Source: Arthrobacter sp. AFG20
GTDB taxonomy: Bacteria > Actinomycetota > Actinomycetes > Actinomycetales > Micrococcaceae
Length of the DNA stretch: 64,000 nucleotides
Assembly (NCBI RefSeq): GCF_002892795.1
Contig: NZ_PJMC01000002.1
Span: 248,001 to 312,000, forward strand
Direction: 5' to 3'
Part shown: positions 53,179 through 62,755 of the stretch, piece by piece
Layout of the letters: each line of letters begins with the position of its first letter
Position numbering within the stretch: position 1 is the stretch's first letter
Translations under genes and position numbers: made by a program
Notes under the pieces: model-generated
Seen by the model: only the letters and a program-made list of their open reading frames with translations
Database searches by the model: none
What the model was told of the DNA's origin: nothing

Positions 53179-55356
53179 TCACAGAGGCGGAACTGGGCGA
53201 TGCTGATCGCCTGCGAGGTTCGCCTTTTCCGCGAGGTCAGACGCCCAGGGACGGACTCCGTGGTGGAACAGCATGCCTTCGGGCAGTCCCTGAACGTTCG
53301 CGACGGAACCGGAAATGTCGATGGTGATCCGGCTGTCGGCCATGGGGGCGTTGGTGATGTGCAGGTCGCCGTAGGATTCGGGGAGAACGGGATCCATCCA
53401 GAGGCCGCCTCGGGCGACGTCGGCGTAGTAGCCCATCAGGCTCTTCACGAGCTGGATCGGCGTGGTGGCGGCCCACGCCTGCGGCGAGCATGCCGTGGGG
53501 TAGGGGACGGGTTCGTCGAAGTGCTCCCGGCTGAAGCCGCAGAACAATTCCGGCAAGCGTCCTTCCGAGTACTCGGCCGCTTCAAACAGGGCTGTGGAGA
53601 TCCGTTGCGCCTGCTCTACGAGGCCGTAGCGCAGGAGACCTGACGCGATGATCGCATTGTCGTGGGGCCAGACCGATCCGTTGTGGTAGCTCGCGGGGTT
53701 GTAGGCGCCCATGTTGCTGGCCAGGGTTCGCACGCCCCAGCCGCTGAACATCTCGGGGGACATGAGCCGCTCCGCCACCAGCGGAGCCTTATCGGCATCG
53801 ATGATCCCAAACAGCAGGCATTGCCCCATGTTGGAAGTGCAAGCGTCCACCGGCCGCTTGTGGCCGTCCAGTGCGACGGCGTAGTAGCCGCGGTCCGGCA
53901 GCCAGAACTGTTCGTTGAACTGCCTCTTCAACTGTGCCCCGAGGTTCCGGTACCTGGCCGCAAGAGCCATGTCGCCGGCGTCGTAAGCTATCCAGGACCG
54001 CGCCATGTAGGCGCTGTAAACGTAGGCCTGCACCTCGCAGAGCGCGATCGGGGGTTCGGCCAGGGTGCCGTCCGCGAAGTTGATGCCGTCCCACGAGTCC
54101 TTCCAGCCCTGGTTGATCAAACCGGTGTCGTTGAGGCGTTCGTACTCGACGAAGCCGTCGCCGTCCTTGTCGCCGTAGTCGCGGATCCAGTCCAGGGCCC
54201 GGTCCACGTGCGGCAGCAGTTCCGAGGTGGTTTCTGCGGCGAATCCCCAGCGGCTGACTTCCCCGAACAGGGCCACGAACAGCGGCGTGGCGTCGACGCT
54301 GCCGTAGTAGGCGGACTTGCCACCCAGGGCCAGGCCGCTGGAGACATCGAGCCTGACCTCGTGCAGGATCTTCCCCGGTTCCTCCTCGCTCATCACATCC
54401 ACGACCGTGCCCTGGCGGTCGGCCAGCGTTTGGATGGTGCCGAAGGCCAGGGACGGATCCACCGGCAACGCCATCAGCGAGGCCCACAGGGAGTCCCGGC
54501 CGAACAGCGCCATGAACCAGGGCGCGCCGGCGGCCACCACGATCCGGTCCGGGTGGTCCGGGTCCTCGATGCGAAGTGCGCCCAGATCGTCATAGCTGCG
54601 GCGGAGCGTCCGCTCGATGGAGCGGTTGCCCATGCGCAGCATCGGAATCTTTGACACCCACTCCTGCCGGCGGAGGTCGCGCGGAGACAGCCCACCCTCG
54701 TCCGAACGAACAAAGGGCGCCGCCGGACCGGACATGTCTGCTGTGGGCACCACGCTGACGGTGGCGCTCCATTCTCCATGCGGCGGGACACGGGCGTGAT
54801 ACGTCAGGGCCTCCGGTGTGGCTTCTGCGCCGGCGCCTGACACGACGACGCCCTTCCGGATGTCCTGCCAGACGGCCCGGATGGTCAGCGCGTCACCGTC
54901 CGCCTGGCGGGACTCGTCCCAGCGCCGCTGAACGCGCGCCTCCTTCACCTCGAAGAGGTCAGCGAAGTCAGCGTCGACCCTGAGGGAGACCACGCAGTCG
55001 GCCGGTGCCGTCGCGTAGTTCCTGACGGTGATCTGCTCCAGGATTCCGGTGCCCACCTCGCGGAGGCGTTCGACAATCAGCGGGCTGTCCGCGTGCCCGT
55101 CCGGGCGGGGGACGCGGCCGGCGAACAGGGCCCTAAACGGTTCCTTGGTCTTGGCAGCGAGGGACTCCAAGGGGGCTCCGTTGACGGTCAGATGCCACCG
55201 GGACAGGATCCGGGTGTCCTCAAAGAAAACCCCATGGGGATACTCCGGGCTGATGTCGCCGTTCGCCCCGGAGATGCAGAATGATGAGCCCTCCACCAGG
55301 GTGACCGCGCCTGGCCCCGGCGAACCTGCAGCAGTGTCAGCATTCCATCCAGCCAT
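53179..55356 (-). CDS. glycogen debranching-like amylo-alpha-1,6-glucosidase
   Basis: 725 residues. The N-terminal beta domain (SFCISGANGDISPEYPHGVF, FFEDTRILSRWHLTVNG) is the GDE_N type; a six-hairpin glycosidase domain follows (GAPWFMALFGRDSLWASLMA, KDSWDGINFADGTLAEPPIA, SYHNGSVWPHDNAIIASGLL). Acidic residues in FGRDSLW and WKDSWDG are likely near the active site. It acts on alpha-glucan branches or trehalose-like glucosides in the cytoplasm. Monocistronic; convergent with the IclR gene. Confidence 0.85.
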   Translation of the reverse strand: MAGWNADTAAGSPGPGAVTLVEGSSFCISGANGDISPEYPHGVFFEDTRILSRWHLTVNGAPLESLAAKTKEPFRALFAGRVPRPDGHADSPLIVERLREVGTGILEQITVRNYATAPADCVVSLRVDADFADLFEVKEARVQRRWDESRQADGDALTIRAVWQDIRKGVVVSGAGAEATPEALTYHARVPPHGEWSATVSVVPTADMSGPAAPFVRSDEGGLSPRDLRRQEWVSKIPMLRMGNRSIERTLRRSYDDLGALRIEDPDHPDRIVVAAGAPWFMALFGRDSLWASLMALPVDPSLAFGTIQTLADRQGTVVDVMSEEEPGKILHEVRLDVSSGLALGGKSAYYGSVDATPLFVALFGEVSRWGFAAETTSELLPHVDRALDWIRDYGDKDGDGFVEYERLNDTGLINQGWKDSWDGINFADGTLAEPPIALCEVQAYVYSAYMARSWIAYDAGDMALAARYRNLGAQLKRQFNEQFWLPDRGYYAVALDGHKRPVDACTSNMGQCLLFGIIDADKAPLVAERLMSPEMFSGWGVRTLASNMGAYNPASYHNGSVWPHDNAIIASGLLRYGLVEQAQRISTALFEAAEYSEGRLPELFCGFSREHFDEPVPYPTACSPQAWAATTPIQLVKSLMGYYADVARGGLWMDPVLPESYGDLHITNAPMADSRITIDISGSVANVQGLPEGMLFHHGVRPWASDLAEKANLAGDQHRPVPPL

Positions 55357-55443
55357 CCCTGCTCCTTCAAAGGACCGACGTCAACGGCCCAGCGCCGCAC
55401 AGCGCCGGGCCGATCCTCCGGCGATCGCCTGCTCAAACCGACG

Positions 55444-55800
55444 CTACGCCTGCGCGCCGGCTGACACCAGTGGCGCAATCCGGGCGGCCGCCATGCTGGT
55501 GTCCAGGTGGACGTGTTCCATCCGGGTTGAGGCAAGCTCCCGGCACTTCAGTTTCCTCGACGACGAGTTTGAGCGCCGCTGAGGTGTCTAAGTAGATGAT
55601 CAACGGTCGCCGCGCAGGTCGGACAGCATTTCTGCGGTACCTGCGTCGGACGTGACGCTGCGCAGGACTTGGAAATCGACAGGACCTGAGGCGGGGCGGA
55701 CATTCCCGGATAGCAACAGCCGTTCGAAGGGCGAGGCCGAAGGAGGAATCAAGGTAGCCGGCGGCGGCGGTTTCGAGGGGCTCAACCAGCCCACGGCTCA
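55444..55800 (-). pseudogene. VapBC-like toxin-antitoxin remnant
   Basis: The antitoxin tail (FERLLLSGNVRPASGPVDFQ, DLRGDR, stop at 55600-55602) overlaps a TTG start at 55601-55603 of IIYLDTSAALKLVVEET, the conserved N-terminus of PIN-domain toxins with the first catalytic Asp. After about 20 codons toxin similarity ends, and the frame shifts to a stop at 55444-55446. The antitoxin N-terminus is also lost. Both parts are too short to work. Confidence 0.55.
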
Positions 55801-55812
55801 ACCTAGCGGCGC

Positions 55813-57213
55813 TCACACCCCGTAGAAGCCCTTGCGCACCTCGGCATAGCGTTCCCGGACGCCGAAGCCCCAGTCTCCTTCGGGTTCGTAGGCGGCTTCG
55901 ATGCTTCGTTTCCAGTCGGGAAGTTCTCCCGTGGCTGCCCATGCGGCCTGTTTGGCTGCGCCGAGGGCCACGTACTCCCTGGTTGTCGGAATCTCGACCG
56001 GCAGGTTGAAAATGGTTGCTGCTGCCTGGCGCAGCGCCTGCGATTTGGAGCCTCCGCCAATCAGGAGAACTTTGTCCGGGGCGCCACCGGATTGCCTCAG
56101 GACGTCGATGCCGTCAGCCAGTGAGTTCAGCACGCCCAGCACGGAGGCGCGGGCGAGGTTCTCCGCGCTCATGTTGCTCCTGGTGAGACCGGCCAGGTTG
56201 CCTGTTGCGTGGGGAAGATTGGGGCTGCGCTCGCCGTCCAGGTAAGGAAGGAATGTCAGACCGCCGGCATCGCTGCCGGCGCCCTGTGCCAGGGAATCCA
56301 GTGTTGCAAGGTCGACGCCGAGCATGGTGGCGGTCGCTGCCATGACGCGGGCAGAGTTGAGCATGGCCAGCAGCGGCAAATGTCCGCCGGCGGCGTCCGC
56401 GAATCCGGCGATAGCACCGGTATGATCCGGCATCGCGGAAGGTGTGGTGGTGAAGACGGTTCCGGAGGTGCCGATGGAGACGACCACCTCGCCCGGGCGC
56501 AGACCGAGCCCCAATGCGGCTGCGGTATTGTCCCCGGCGCCGGCGGCGAGGACAGCGCCGTCAATGCCCCAGCCGTTTTGCACGGTGCCGGCCTGCTCGT
56601 GCGACGCCACCACGCGCGGCGGGCGCGGGACCCGTCCGAAGAAGCGTTCCAGCAGGTCTGTCCGGTAGCTGTTGGTGACGGGGGAGAAGTAGCCGGTGCC
56701 GGAGGCGTCGCTCCGGTCCGTGATGAACTCCCCGCCCATGGCACCGTTGAGCCAGTCGTGGGGGAGGACCACCTGGTCGACGCGGCTCGCGGCATCCGGT
56801 TCGTTCTGCGCCAGCCACGCCAGCTTAGAGATGGTGAACGAAGCGACCGGGACAAGGTTGACGGCGTCCACCCACTTTTCGGGCCCCAGTTCATCCCGCA
56901 GCCTCGCCGCGTCCGGCGCGCTGCGGGTGTCGTTCCACAGCAGTGCGTCGTGCACGGGCGTCCCGGAACTGTCGAGGGCCACCATCCCGTGCTGCTGGGC
57001 GGCGATGCCGGCAGCGGAGACGGACCCGCCCAGCCGGTCAGCGCCGGCGGAATGCCATGCTTCCCGCAGCGCGGAGGTCCACACGGACGGGTCCACGGCG
57101 GTGAGATCAGGGTGGGCCGCCGCACCAGACGTCATCACGTCACCGGTTTCGGCGTCCACGGCAAGGACCTTGCAGGACTGGGTGGAGGAATCCACCCCGA
57201 CAACAATGCTCAT
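55813..57213 (-). CDS. xylB: xylulokinase
   Basis: 466 residues of the FGGY kinase family: VVGVDSSTQSCKVLAVDAET, AAQQHGMVALD, LLWNDTRS, the phosphate loop VVSIGTSGTVF, and the ATP-binding VLLIGGGSKSQALRQAAA. It phosphorylates D-xylulose, the product of xylitol or arabitol oxidation. Its ATG overlaps the SorC stop by one base, so the two are co-expressed and face the polyol transporter. Confidence 0.9.
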   Translation of the reverse strand: MSIVVGVDSSTQSCKVLAVDAETGDVMTSGAAAHPDLTAVDPSVWTSALREAWHSAGADRLGGSVSAAGIAAQQHGMVALDSSGTPVHDALLWNDTRSAPDAARLRDELGPEKWVDAVNLVPVASFTISKLAWLAQNEPDAASRVDQVVLPHDWLNGAMGGEFITDRSDASGTGYFSPVTNSYRTDLLERFFGRVPRPPRVVASHEQAGTVQNGWGIDGAVLAAGAGDNTAAALGLGLRPGEVVVSIGTSGTVFTTTPSAMPDHTGAIAGFADAAGGHLPLLAMLNSARVMAATATMLGVDLATLDSLAQGAGSDAGGLTFLPYLDGERSPNLPHATGNLAGLTRSNMSAENLARASVLGVLNSLADGIDVLRQSGGAPDKVLLIGGGSKSQALRQAAATIFNLPVEIPTTREYVALGAAKQAAWAATGELPDWKRSIEAAYEPEGDWGFGVRERYAEVRKGFYGV

Positions 57214-58160
57214 TAACTCTTCTCCTCGTCGACCAGGTCAGTCAGGGCTTGGGCCAGCGGTGTATCAATGATCAGCGTGGTGACAAAGCCGGCCTTGGCC
57301 ACGGCCAGCACGGCTTCGGCCCGTGCTTCCCCCTGGGCCACGGCAATCACCTTCGGGGTCCGCTGCAGCTGCTTGATGGTGACGGCGATGATCTGTTCGT
57401 CCAGCCCCGATTCCACCGCAACGCCTGTAGCGTTTAGGAGGCGGCCCGAGCATTCCCCGACGGCGCCGGCCTCCACTGCCGCCTGCCTCACCTCGGCGTC
57501 GGCCCTGTCCCAGACGGTGGACGTGCCCGGCTTCCAGGCACCGATTGCCACGATGGCCAGGTCGAGTGAATCCGCCTTTGCCAGAGCCTCGGCGATCTCT
57601 GGCTGGCGGCGCAAGCCGGCCGCCGTCGTCGGATCCTCCACCACCAGAGGTGCCCACAGCGGCCAAGTGAGCCCCCCACTCACATGTCCCAGCCGCTGGA
57701 TCAGCTCCAGGGGGTTGCTCTCGCCTTCGGTGGGAAGGGCGCCGGCAAGCTGGACAATGTCGCACCGGGGAAGTTCCCGGACCAGCCGCGAGGCCACGTC
57801 CAGGGTGCGGGACCAGGAGATGCCGATGGTCCCGCCGGCGGGTGCCTGCCGGGAGATTTCGACGGCGGCCGCCTTGGCCAGGATGGCGCGCGCCTGGATC
57901 ACGTCCCCGGTGGTCTCGGCGACGATTACCTCCCTGATCCCCAGTGCGGACTCGATGCGCCGGATATCAGCAGCGGAAACGCGGGAGGGGAAATGCACCT
58001 TGATTTCCAGGATGCCCTTCTCGCGGGCCTCTGCGAGCAGGCGGGCAACCTGGAACCGCGAAATTTCATAGCTGGCGCCGATCTCCACCTTGGAGCGGTT
58101 TTCCAGGTAGTACTCGCTGCTAACGCGCGCCAGAAGTTCTTCATGGGAATGCTCCGTCAT
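57213..58160 (-). CDS. SorC/DeoR-type sugar-binding transcriptional regulator
   Basis: 315 residues. N-terminal helix-turn-helix SKVEIGASYEISRFQVARLL, then the large sugar-phosphate-binding SorC domain (GGTIGISWSRTLDVASRLV, CDIVQLAGALPTEGESNP). I prefer the ATG at 58158-58160 because AGAGGTG precedes it; an upstream ATG at 58187 has no ribosome site. It most likely controls both arms of the polyol locus through the paired operators at 58202-58270. Confidence 0.88.
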   Translation of the reverse strand: MTEHSHEELLARVSSEYYLENRSKVEIGASYEISRFQVARLLAEAREKGILEIKVHFPSRVSAADIRRIESALGIREVIVAETTGDVIQARAILAKAAAVEISRQAPAGGTIGISWSRTLDVASRLVRELPRCDIVQLAGALPTEGESNPLELIQRLGHVSGGLTWPLWAPLVVEDPTTAAGLRRQPEIAEALAKADSLDLAIVAIGAWKPGTSTVWDRADAEVRQAAVEAGAVGECSGRLLNATGVAVESGLDEQIIAVTIKQLQRTPKVIAVAQGEARAEAVLAVAKAGFVTTLIIDTPLAQALTDLVDEEKS

Positions 58161-58201
58161 TCTGGTCACCTCTCGCGGATCGATCATTTGAGTATTGCCT
58201 C

Positions 58202-58270
58202 TTGCTCAAATGAGTATATATGACTAGAGTCACATGGCAGATGAGCAATTGGTTTTGCTCATATGAGCAA
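58202..58270. promoter_or_regulatory. paired SorC operators in the divergent polyol promoter
   Basis: TTGCTCATATGAGCAA (58255-58270) is a perfect 16-bp palindrome. TTGCTCAAATGAGTAT (58202-58217) is an imperfect copy of it. Their centres are 53 bp apart, about five helical turns, which allows looping. A further half-site GATGAGCAA (58240-58248) lies between. Confidence 0.75.
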
Positions 58271-58368
58271 TCCCAACTGAGAGCCGGCAGGGACCGAGTG
58301 GCCCTTTCATCCGGTCCCCGACTTCAGCCCGGACTCGTGTCCCGACTTTTGAGCACAAAGGAGTTCTT

Positions 58369-59715
58369 ATGCGTCCCAGCATGCGCGCAGCCTCGATGGC
58401 TGCCGGTGCCCTGTGCATCGCACTTTCCGCCTCAGGCTGCGCCGGCGCCGGCGGAGGAAATTCCGCAGGCGACCCGAACAGCATCAGTGTCCTGATGGTC
58501 AACAACCCGCAGATGGAGGATCTGCAGCGGCTCACCGCAGATAACTTCACCAAGGAAACCGGCATCAAGGTCAACTACACCGTGCTGCCGGAGAACGACG
58601 TCCGGGCGAAGATCAGCCAGGAGTTCTCCAGCCAGGCCGGCCAGTACGACGTCGCCTCCCTGTCGAACTACGAGATCCCCTTCTTCGCCGCCAACAAGTG
58701 GCTGGCACCCCTGGACAGCGTGGCCAAGGATCCCAACTTCAACCAGACGGACATCCTGCCGGCCTACACCGCGTCACTCACCGGCACGGACGGCAAGCTG
58801 TACGGTGAACCGTTCTACGGTGAGTCCTCGTTCCTGATGTACCGCAAGGACATTCTGGAGGCCAAAGGCCTGGCGATGCCGGAGAAGCCGACCTGGGACC
58901 AGGTCGCCGACATAGCGGGGAAGGTCGACGGCGCAGCCCCGGGCATGAAGGGCATCTGCCTGCGCGGCCAGCCCGGCTGGGGCCAGGTCTTCGCGCCGTT
59001 GACCACCGTGATCAATACCTTTGGCGGCACCTGGTACGACGAGGACTGGAACGCGAAGGTCAACGCCCCTGAATTCACCGCAGCCACCGAGTTCTACACC
59101 AAGCTGGTCCGCGAGCACGGCGAGGCCGGCGCCGCGCAGGCCGGGTTCACCGAGTGCCTGAACAACATGAGCCAGGGCAAAGTGGCCATGTGGTACGACG
59201 CCACCTCCGCAGCTGGGGCCCTGGAAGCCGAGGCCTCGCCGGTGAAGGGCAAGATCGGCTACGCCCAGGCCCCGGTGAAGAACACGAAGTCTTCCGGCTG
59301 GCTGTGGACCTGGTCCTGGGCCATGCAGGCGGCCTCGAAGAAGCAGGATGCCGCCGGGAAGTTCATCGCCTGGGCCAGCTCGAAGGACTACGAGGAACTG
59401 GTGGCCTCCAAGCTGGGCTGGGCGAAGGTTCCCTCCGGCAAGCGCATCTCCACCTACGAGAACGCCGAGTTCCAGCAGGCTGCGCCGTTCTTCAAGGCTG
59501 AACGGTTCGCGATCGAGAACGCCGACCCGAAGAATCCCGGCGCCCAGGCGCGCCCCGCCGTCGGCATACAGTTCGTCGGCATTCCCGAGTTCGCCGCCCT
59601 GGGCACCAGCGTCTCCCAAGGCGTCAGTTCCGCCATCGCGGGCCAGGGGACCGTGGCCGACGCGCTGGCCAAGGGCCAGGAAGCCGCCCAAAAAATCGGC
59701 AACAAGTACAAGTGA
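58369..59715 (+). CDS. smoE: polyol ABC transporter substrate-binding lipoprotein (SmoE-like)
   Basis: 448 residues. Lipoprotein signal ALCIALSASGC. The mature protein is an extracellular solute-binding family 1 type: LMVNNPQMEDLQRLTADNFT, YGEPFYGESSFLMYRKDILE, GQPGWGQVFAPLTTVINTFG. It resembles sorbitol/mannitol-binding proteins. First gene of the polyol operon. Confidence 0.88.
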   Translation: MRPSMRAASMAAGALCIALSASGCAGAGGGNSAGDPNSISVLMVNNPQMEDLQRLTADNFTKETGIKVNYTVLPENDVRAKISQEFSSQAGQYDVASLSNYEIPFFAANKWLAPLDSVAKDPNFNQTDILPAYTASLTGTDGKLYGEPFYGESSFLMYRKDILEAKGLAMPEKPTWDQVADIAGKVDGAAPGMKGICLRGQPGWGQVFAPLTTVINTFGGTWYDEDWNAKVNAPEFTAATEFYTKLVREHGEAGAAQAGFTECLNNMSQGKVAMWYDATSAAGALEAEASPVKGKIGYAQAPVKNTKSSGWLWTWSWAMQAASKKQDAAGKFIAWASSKDYEELVASKLGWAKVPSGKRISTYENAEFQQAAPFFKAERFAIENADPKNPGAQARPAVGIQFVGIPEFAALGTSVSQGVSSAIAGQGTVADALAKGQEAAQKIGNKYK

Positions 59716-59741
59716 CCTCAACCGAACCGCAGGAGAACATC

Positions 59742-60710
59742 ATGACTACCGCAACGGCGCGCATCTCCCGCCCGGGACACCATGCAGCCACACCTTCACG
59801 GAACACCCGGTCGCGGGAACGCGCCCTGGCCTGGGCGCGGCGTGCACCGCTGCTTCCGGCCCTGATCTTCCTCATCATCGTCACCCAGCTTCCGTTCGTG
59901 GTGACGCTGATCATCTCGTTCCTGAACTGGAACAGCCTGAGCCCCGACAAGACCGCCTTCGCCGGCCTGGAGAACTACGTCACGGTCCTCACCGACCCGG
60001 ACCTGCGCCAGGCCATCTTCACCACCATCCTCCTGACCGTCTCGGTGGTCCTGTTCAGCCTGCTTATTGGCCTGGGCCTGGCCCTGCTGCTGGACAAGAA
60101 ATTCATCGGCCGCGGACTGGCGCGGACCCTGCTGATCGCACCGTTCCTGGTGGTCCCCGTGGCCGCGGCCCTGATCTGGAAGCATGCCCTGCTCAACCCC
60201 ACGTACGGGCTGATCAACGGCGTCCTCACCTGGGCCTGGTCACTGTTCGGCAGCACCGCAGCGCCCCAGCTGGACCTCCTCTCCCAGGCACCCCTGATGG
60301 CCGTCATCGTGTCATTGGTCTGGCAGTGGACCCCCTTCATGATGCTCATCCTGCTCGCCGGCCTGCAGTCCCGGCCGATGGACACCGTGGAAGCCGCGCA
60401 GATGGACGGCGCCACGCCATGGGGCATCTTCCGGCACCTGACCCTGCCGCACCTGCGCCAGTACATCGAACTCGGCGGACTGCTCGGTGCGATCTACATC
60501 GTGCAGAACTTCGACTCCGTCTTCACCCTCACCGCAGGGGGACTGGGCACCGCCAACCTGCCCTACGCCATCTATCAGACGTTCTACTTCGCCAACGAAT
60601 ACGGCCTGGCCTCCGCCGCCGGTGTCGTGGTGGTCATCGGCACCATCATCGTGGCGACCTTCGCCCTGCGCACCGTTTTCTCGCTCTTCAAGAAGGAAGC
60701 AGCCCGATGA
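59742..60710 (+). CDS. smoF: polyol ABC transporter permease 1 (SmoF-like)
   Basis: 322 residues, six spans, MalF type: LPALIFLIIVTQLPFVVTLI at the first span and the EAA loop EAAQMDGATPWGIFRHLTLP, which contacts the ATPase. ATG 59742 has CAGGAGAAC upstream; a longer GTG frame from 59712 overlaps smoE and is less likely. Stop overlaps the next start (ATGA). Confidence 0.88.
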   Translation: MTTATARISRPGHHAATPSRNTRSRERALAWARRAPLLPALIFLIIVTQLPFVVTLIISFLNWNSLSPDKTAFAGLENYVTVLTDPDLRQAIFTTILLTVSVVLFSLLIGLGLALLLDKKFIGRGLARTLLIAPFLVVPVAAALIWKHALLNPTYGLINGVLTWAWSLFGSTAAPQLDLLSQAPLMAVIVSLVWQWTPFMMLILLAGLQSRPMDTVEAAQMDGATPWGIFRHLTLPHLRQYIELGGLLGAIYIVQNFDSVFTLTAGGLGTANLPYAIYQTFYFANEYGLASAAGVVVVIGTIIVATFALRTVFSLFKKEAAR

Positions 60711-61636
60711 GCACCCTCACCGCACCCCAAAGCACACCCTCCGGCCCGACGGCCCTGAACACCGGCGCCCCCCGCCACGGCTTCGGAAAGTTCAGGGCCA
60801 AGTCCCGGATGGACCCCACCCGGAACAACACCGCGGCCGGCATCGGCGCCTGGCTGCTGGCTCTGCTCTTCGCCACACCGGTTCTGTGGATGATCCTGAC
60901 CTCCTTCCACTCCGAAACCGACGCCGCCACCAACCCGCCCTCCATCGCGGCCAACCTCACGCTGGATGCCTACAGGGAGTTCTTCGGCGCGAGCTCCGGG
61001 GTCAGCCCGTGGCCGCCAATGATCAACTCCGCCACGGCCTCGATCCTCTCCACCATCCTGGTCCTCGCGCTGGCCATTCCGGCCGCCTACGCGCTGTCCA
61101 TCCGGCCGGTGAAGAAGTGGACGGACGTGATGTTCTTCTTCCTCTCCACCAAGATGATGCCCGTGGTGGCCGCGATCCTGCCGCTCTACCTCTTCGCCAG
61201 AACCGTCGGCGCGCTGGACAACATCTGGTTCCTGATCCTGATGTACACGTCCATGAACCTGCCCATCGCGGTCTGGATGATGCGCTCCTTCCTCGCCGAG
61301 GTGCCGGAGGAAATGCTCGAAGCCGCCCAGATCGACGGCGCGGGCCTCCTGCTGATCCTGCGCAAGATCATCGCCCCCGTCGCGATGCCCGGTATTGCCG
61401 CCACGGCCCTGATCTGCTTCATCTTCAGCTGGAACGAACTCCTGCTGGCCCGCGTCCTCACCGGCGTCGTCGCCGGCACGGCCCCGGTCTTCCTGACCGG
61501 CTTCGTCTCGGGCCAGGGCCTCTTCCTCGCCAAGGTCTGCGCGGCCGCCGTCGTGATCTCCCTGCCCGTGCTGTTCGCCGGCTTCGCCGCCCAGGACAAA
61601 CTCGTCCAGGGCCTCTCGCTCGGCGCCGTGAAGTAA
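60707..61636 (+). CDS. smoG: polyol ABC transporter permease 2 (SmoG-like)
   Basis: 309 residues, six spans, MalG type: LLALLFATPVLWMILTSFHS and the EAA loop LEAAQIDGAGLLLILRKIIA with the following FSWNELLLARVLTG. Start ATG overlaps the smoF stop by three bases, indicating translational coupling. No ATPase gene follows in this window. Confidence 0.88.
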   Translation: MSTLTAPQSTPSGPTALNTGAPRHGFGKFRAKSRMDPTRNNTAAGIGAWLLALLFATPVLWMILTSFHSETDAATNPPSIAANLTLDAYREFFGASSGVSPWPPMINSATASILSTILVLALAIPAAYALSIRPVKKWTDVMFFFLSTKMMPVVAAILPLYLFARTVGALDNIWFLILMYTSMNLPIAVWMMRSFLAEVPEEMLEAAQIDGAGLLLILRKIIAPVAMPGIAATALICFIFSWNELLLARVLTGVVAGTAPVFLTGFVSGQGLFLAKVCAAAVVISLPVLFAGFAAQDKLVQGLSLGAVK

Positions 61637-61670
61637 CCGGCCAACCCATCAATTCCCGAGGAATACTTCG

Positions 61671-62729
61671 ATGACTACATCAACCGCACAGTCTCCCGCC
61701 CCCGGCAACGAACTGCCCGCCACCATGCGCGCCTCCGTCCTGAAAAGCCAGGGCGACATGGCAATGGAAACCCTGCCCGTCCCGCACCTCGAGCCCGACC
61801 AGGTCTTGGTGCAGGTCGCCGCCGTCGGCGTCTGCGGCAGCGACGTGCACTACTACGAGCACGGCCGGATCGGCGACTACGTGGTGGACCATCCGCTGAT
61901 CCTCGGCCACGAACTCTCAGGCCGGATCGCCGCCGTCGGAACCGCCGTTGACCCTGACCGCATCGGCCAGCGGGTCGCCGTCGAACCCCAGCGCCCCTGC
62001 CGCACCTGCAAACAGTGCAAGGCAGGCCGCTACAACCTCTGCCCCGACATCGAGTTCTACGCCACCCCTCCGATCGACGGCGCCTTCGCCGAATACGTGA
62101 CCATCCAGGCCGACTTCGCCTACGACATCCCGGACACCGTCAGCGACGAGGCCGCCGCCCTCATCGAACCGCTGTCCGTGGGGCTGTGGGCCTGCGAACG
62201 GGCCGGAATCCGCCCCGGCAGCCGCGTGCTGATCGCCGGCGCCGGACCAATCGGCCTCATCGCGGCGCAGGCTGCCCGCGCCTATGGTGCCACCGAGATC
62301 TACATTTCCGACATCGCCGACGACCGCCTGGCCTTCGCGCTCGAGCACGGCGCCACCCATGCGCTGAATGCCAGGACCGACAGCGTTGAAGGGCTCGACG
62401 TCGACGCCTTCATTGACGCCTCCGGCGCGCCCCAAGCGGTCCGTTCCGGCATTAAGGCCGTGGGCCCCGCCGGCAGGGTGATCCTGGTAGGGCTCGGGGC
62501 GGACGACGTCGAACTCCCCGTCTCGTACATCCAGAACCGGGAGATCTGGCTCTCCGGCGTCTTCCGCTACACCAACACTTGGCCCCTGGCGATCCAGTTG
62601 ATCGCGGACGGCAAAGTGGACCTGGACATCCTGGTCACCGGCAAATTCACCCTCGCCGAATCCGAAGAAGCACTCAAAGCCGGCAAGCAGCCCGGCCAGC
62701 TCAAAGCCGTCGTCTACCCCGGCCGCTGA
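61671..62729 (+). CDS. sorbitol/xylitol-type zinc alcohol dehydrogenase
   Basis: 352 residues. Catalytic zinc ligands: GVCGSDVHYYEHGRIG and ILGHELSG; EPQRPCRTCKQCKAGRYNLC holds the structural zinc cysteines; nucleotide fold GAGPIGLIAAQAAR. It is similar to L-iditol 2-dehydrogenases and xylitol dehydrogenases, which oxidise polyols to ketoses using NAD. Part of the polyol operon; xylitol to xylulose fits the divergent xylulokinase. Confidence 0.88.
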   Translation: MTTSTAQSPAPGNELPATMRASVLKSQGDMAMETLPVPHLEPDQVLVQVAAVGVCGSDVHYYEHGRIGDYVVDHPLILGHELSGRIAAVGTAVDPDRIGQRVAVEPQRPCRTCKQCKAGRYNLCPDIEFYATPPIDGAFAEYVTIQADFAYDIPDTVSDEAAALIEPLSVGLWACERAGIRPGSRVLIAGAGPIGLIAAQAARAYGATEIYISDIADDRLAFALEHGATHALNARTDSVEGLDVDAFIDASGAPQAVRSGIKAVGPAGRVILVGLGADDVELPVSYIQNREIWLSGVFRYTNTWPLAIQLIADGKVDLDILVTGKFTLAESEEALKAGKQPGQLKAVVYPGR

Positions 62730-62755
62730 CAGCCGGCCCGGAAAGGAAACACCAT

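Noticed and set aside
59348-60706. First two thirds of a 762-codon plus-strand frame running through smoE and smoF
   Set aside because: Only its last part (from 60707) is the real permease; the rest is out of frame with both upstream genes.
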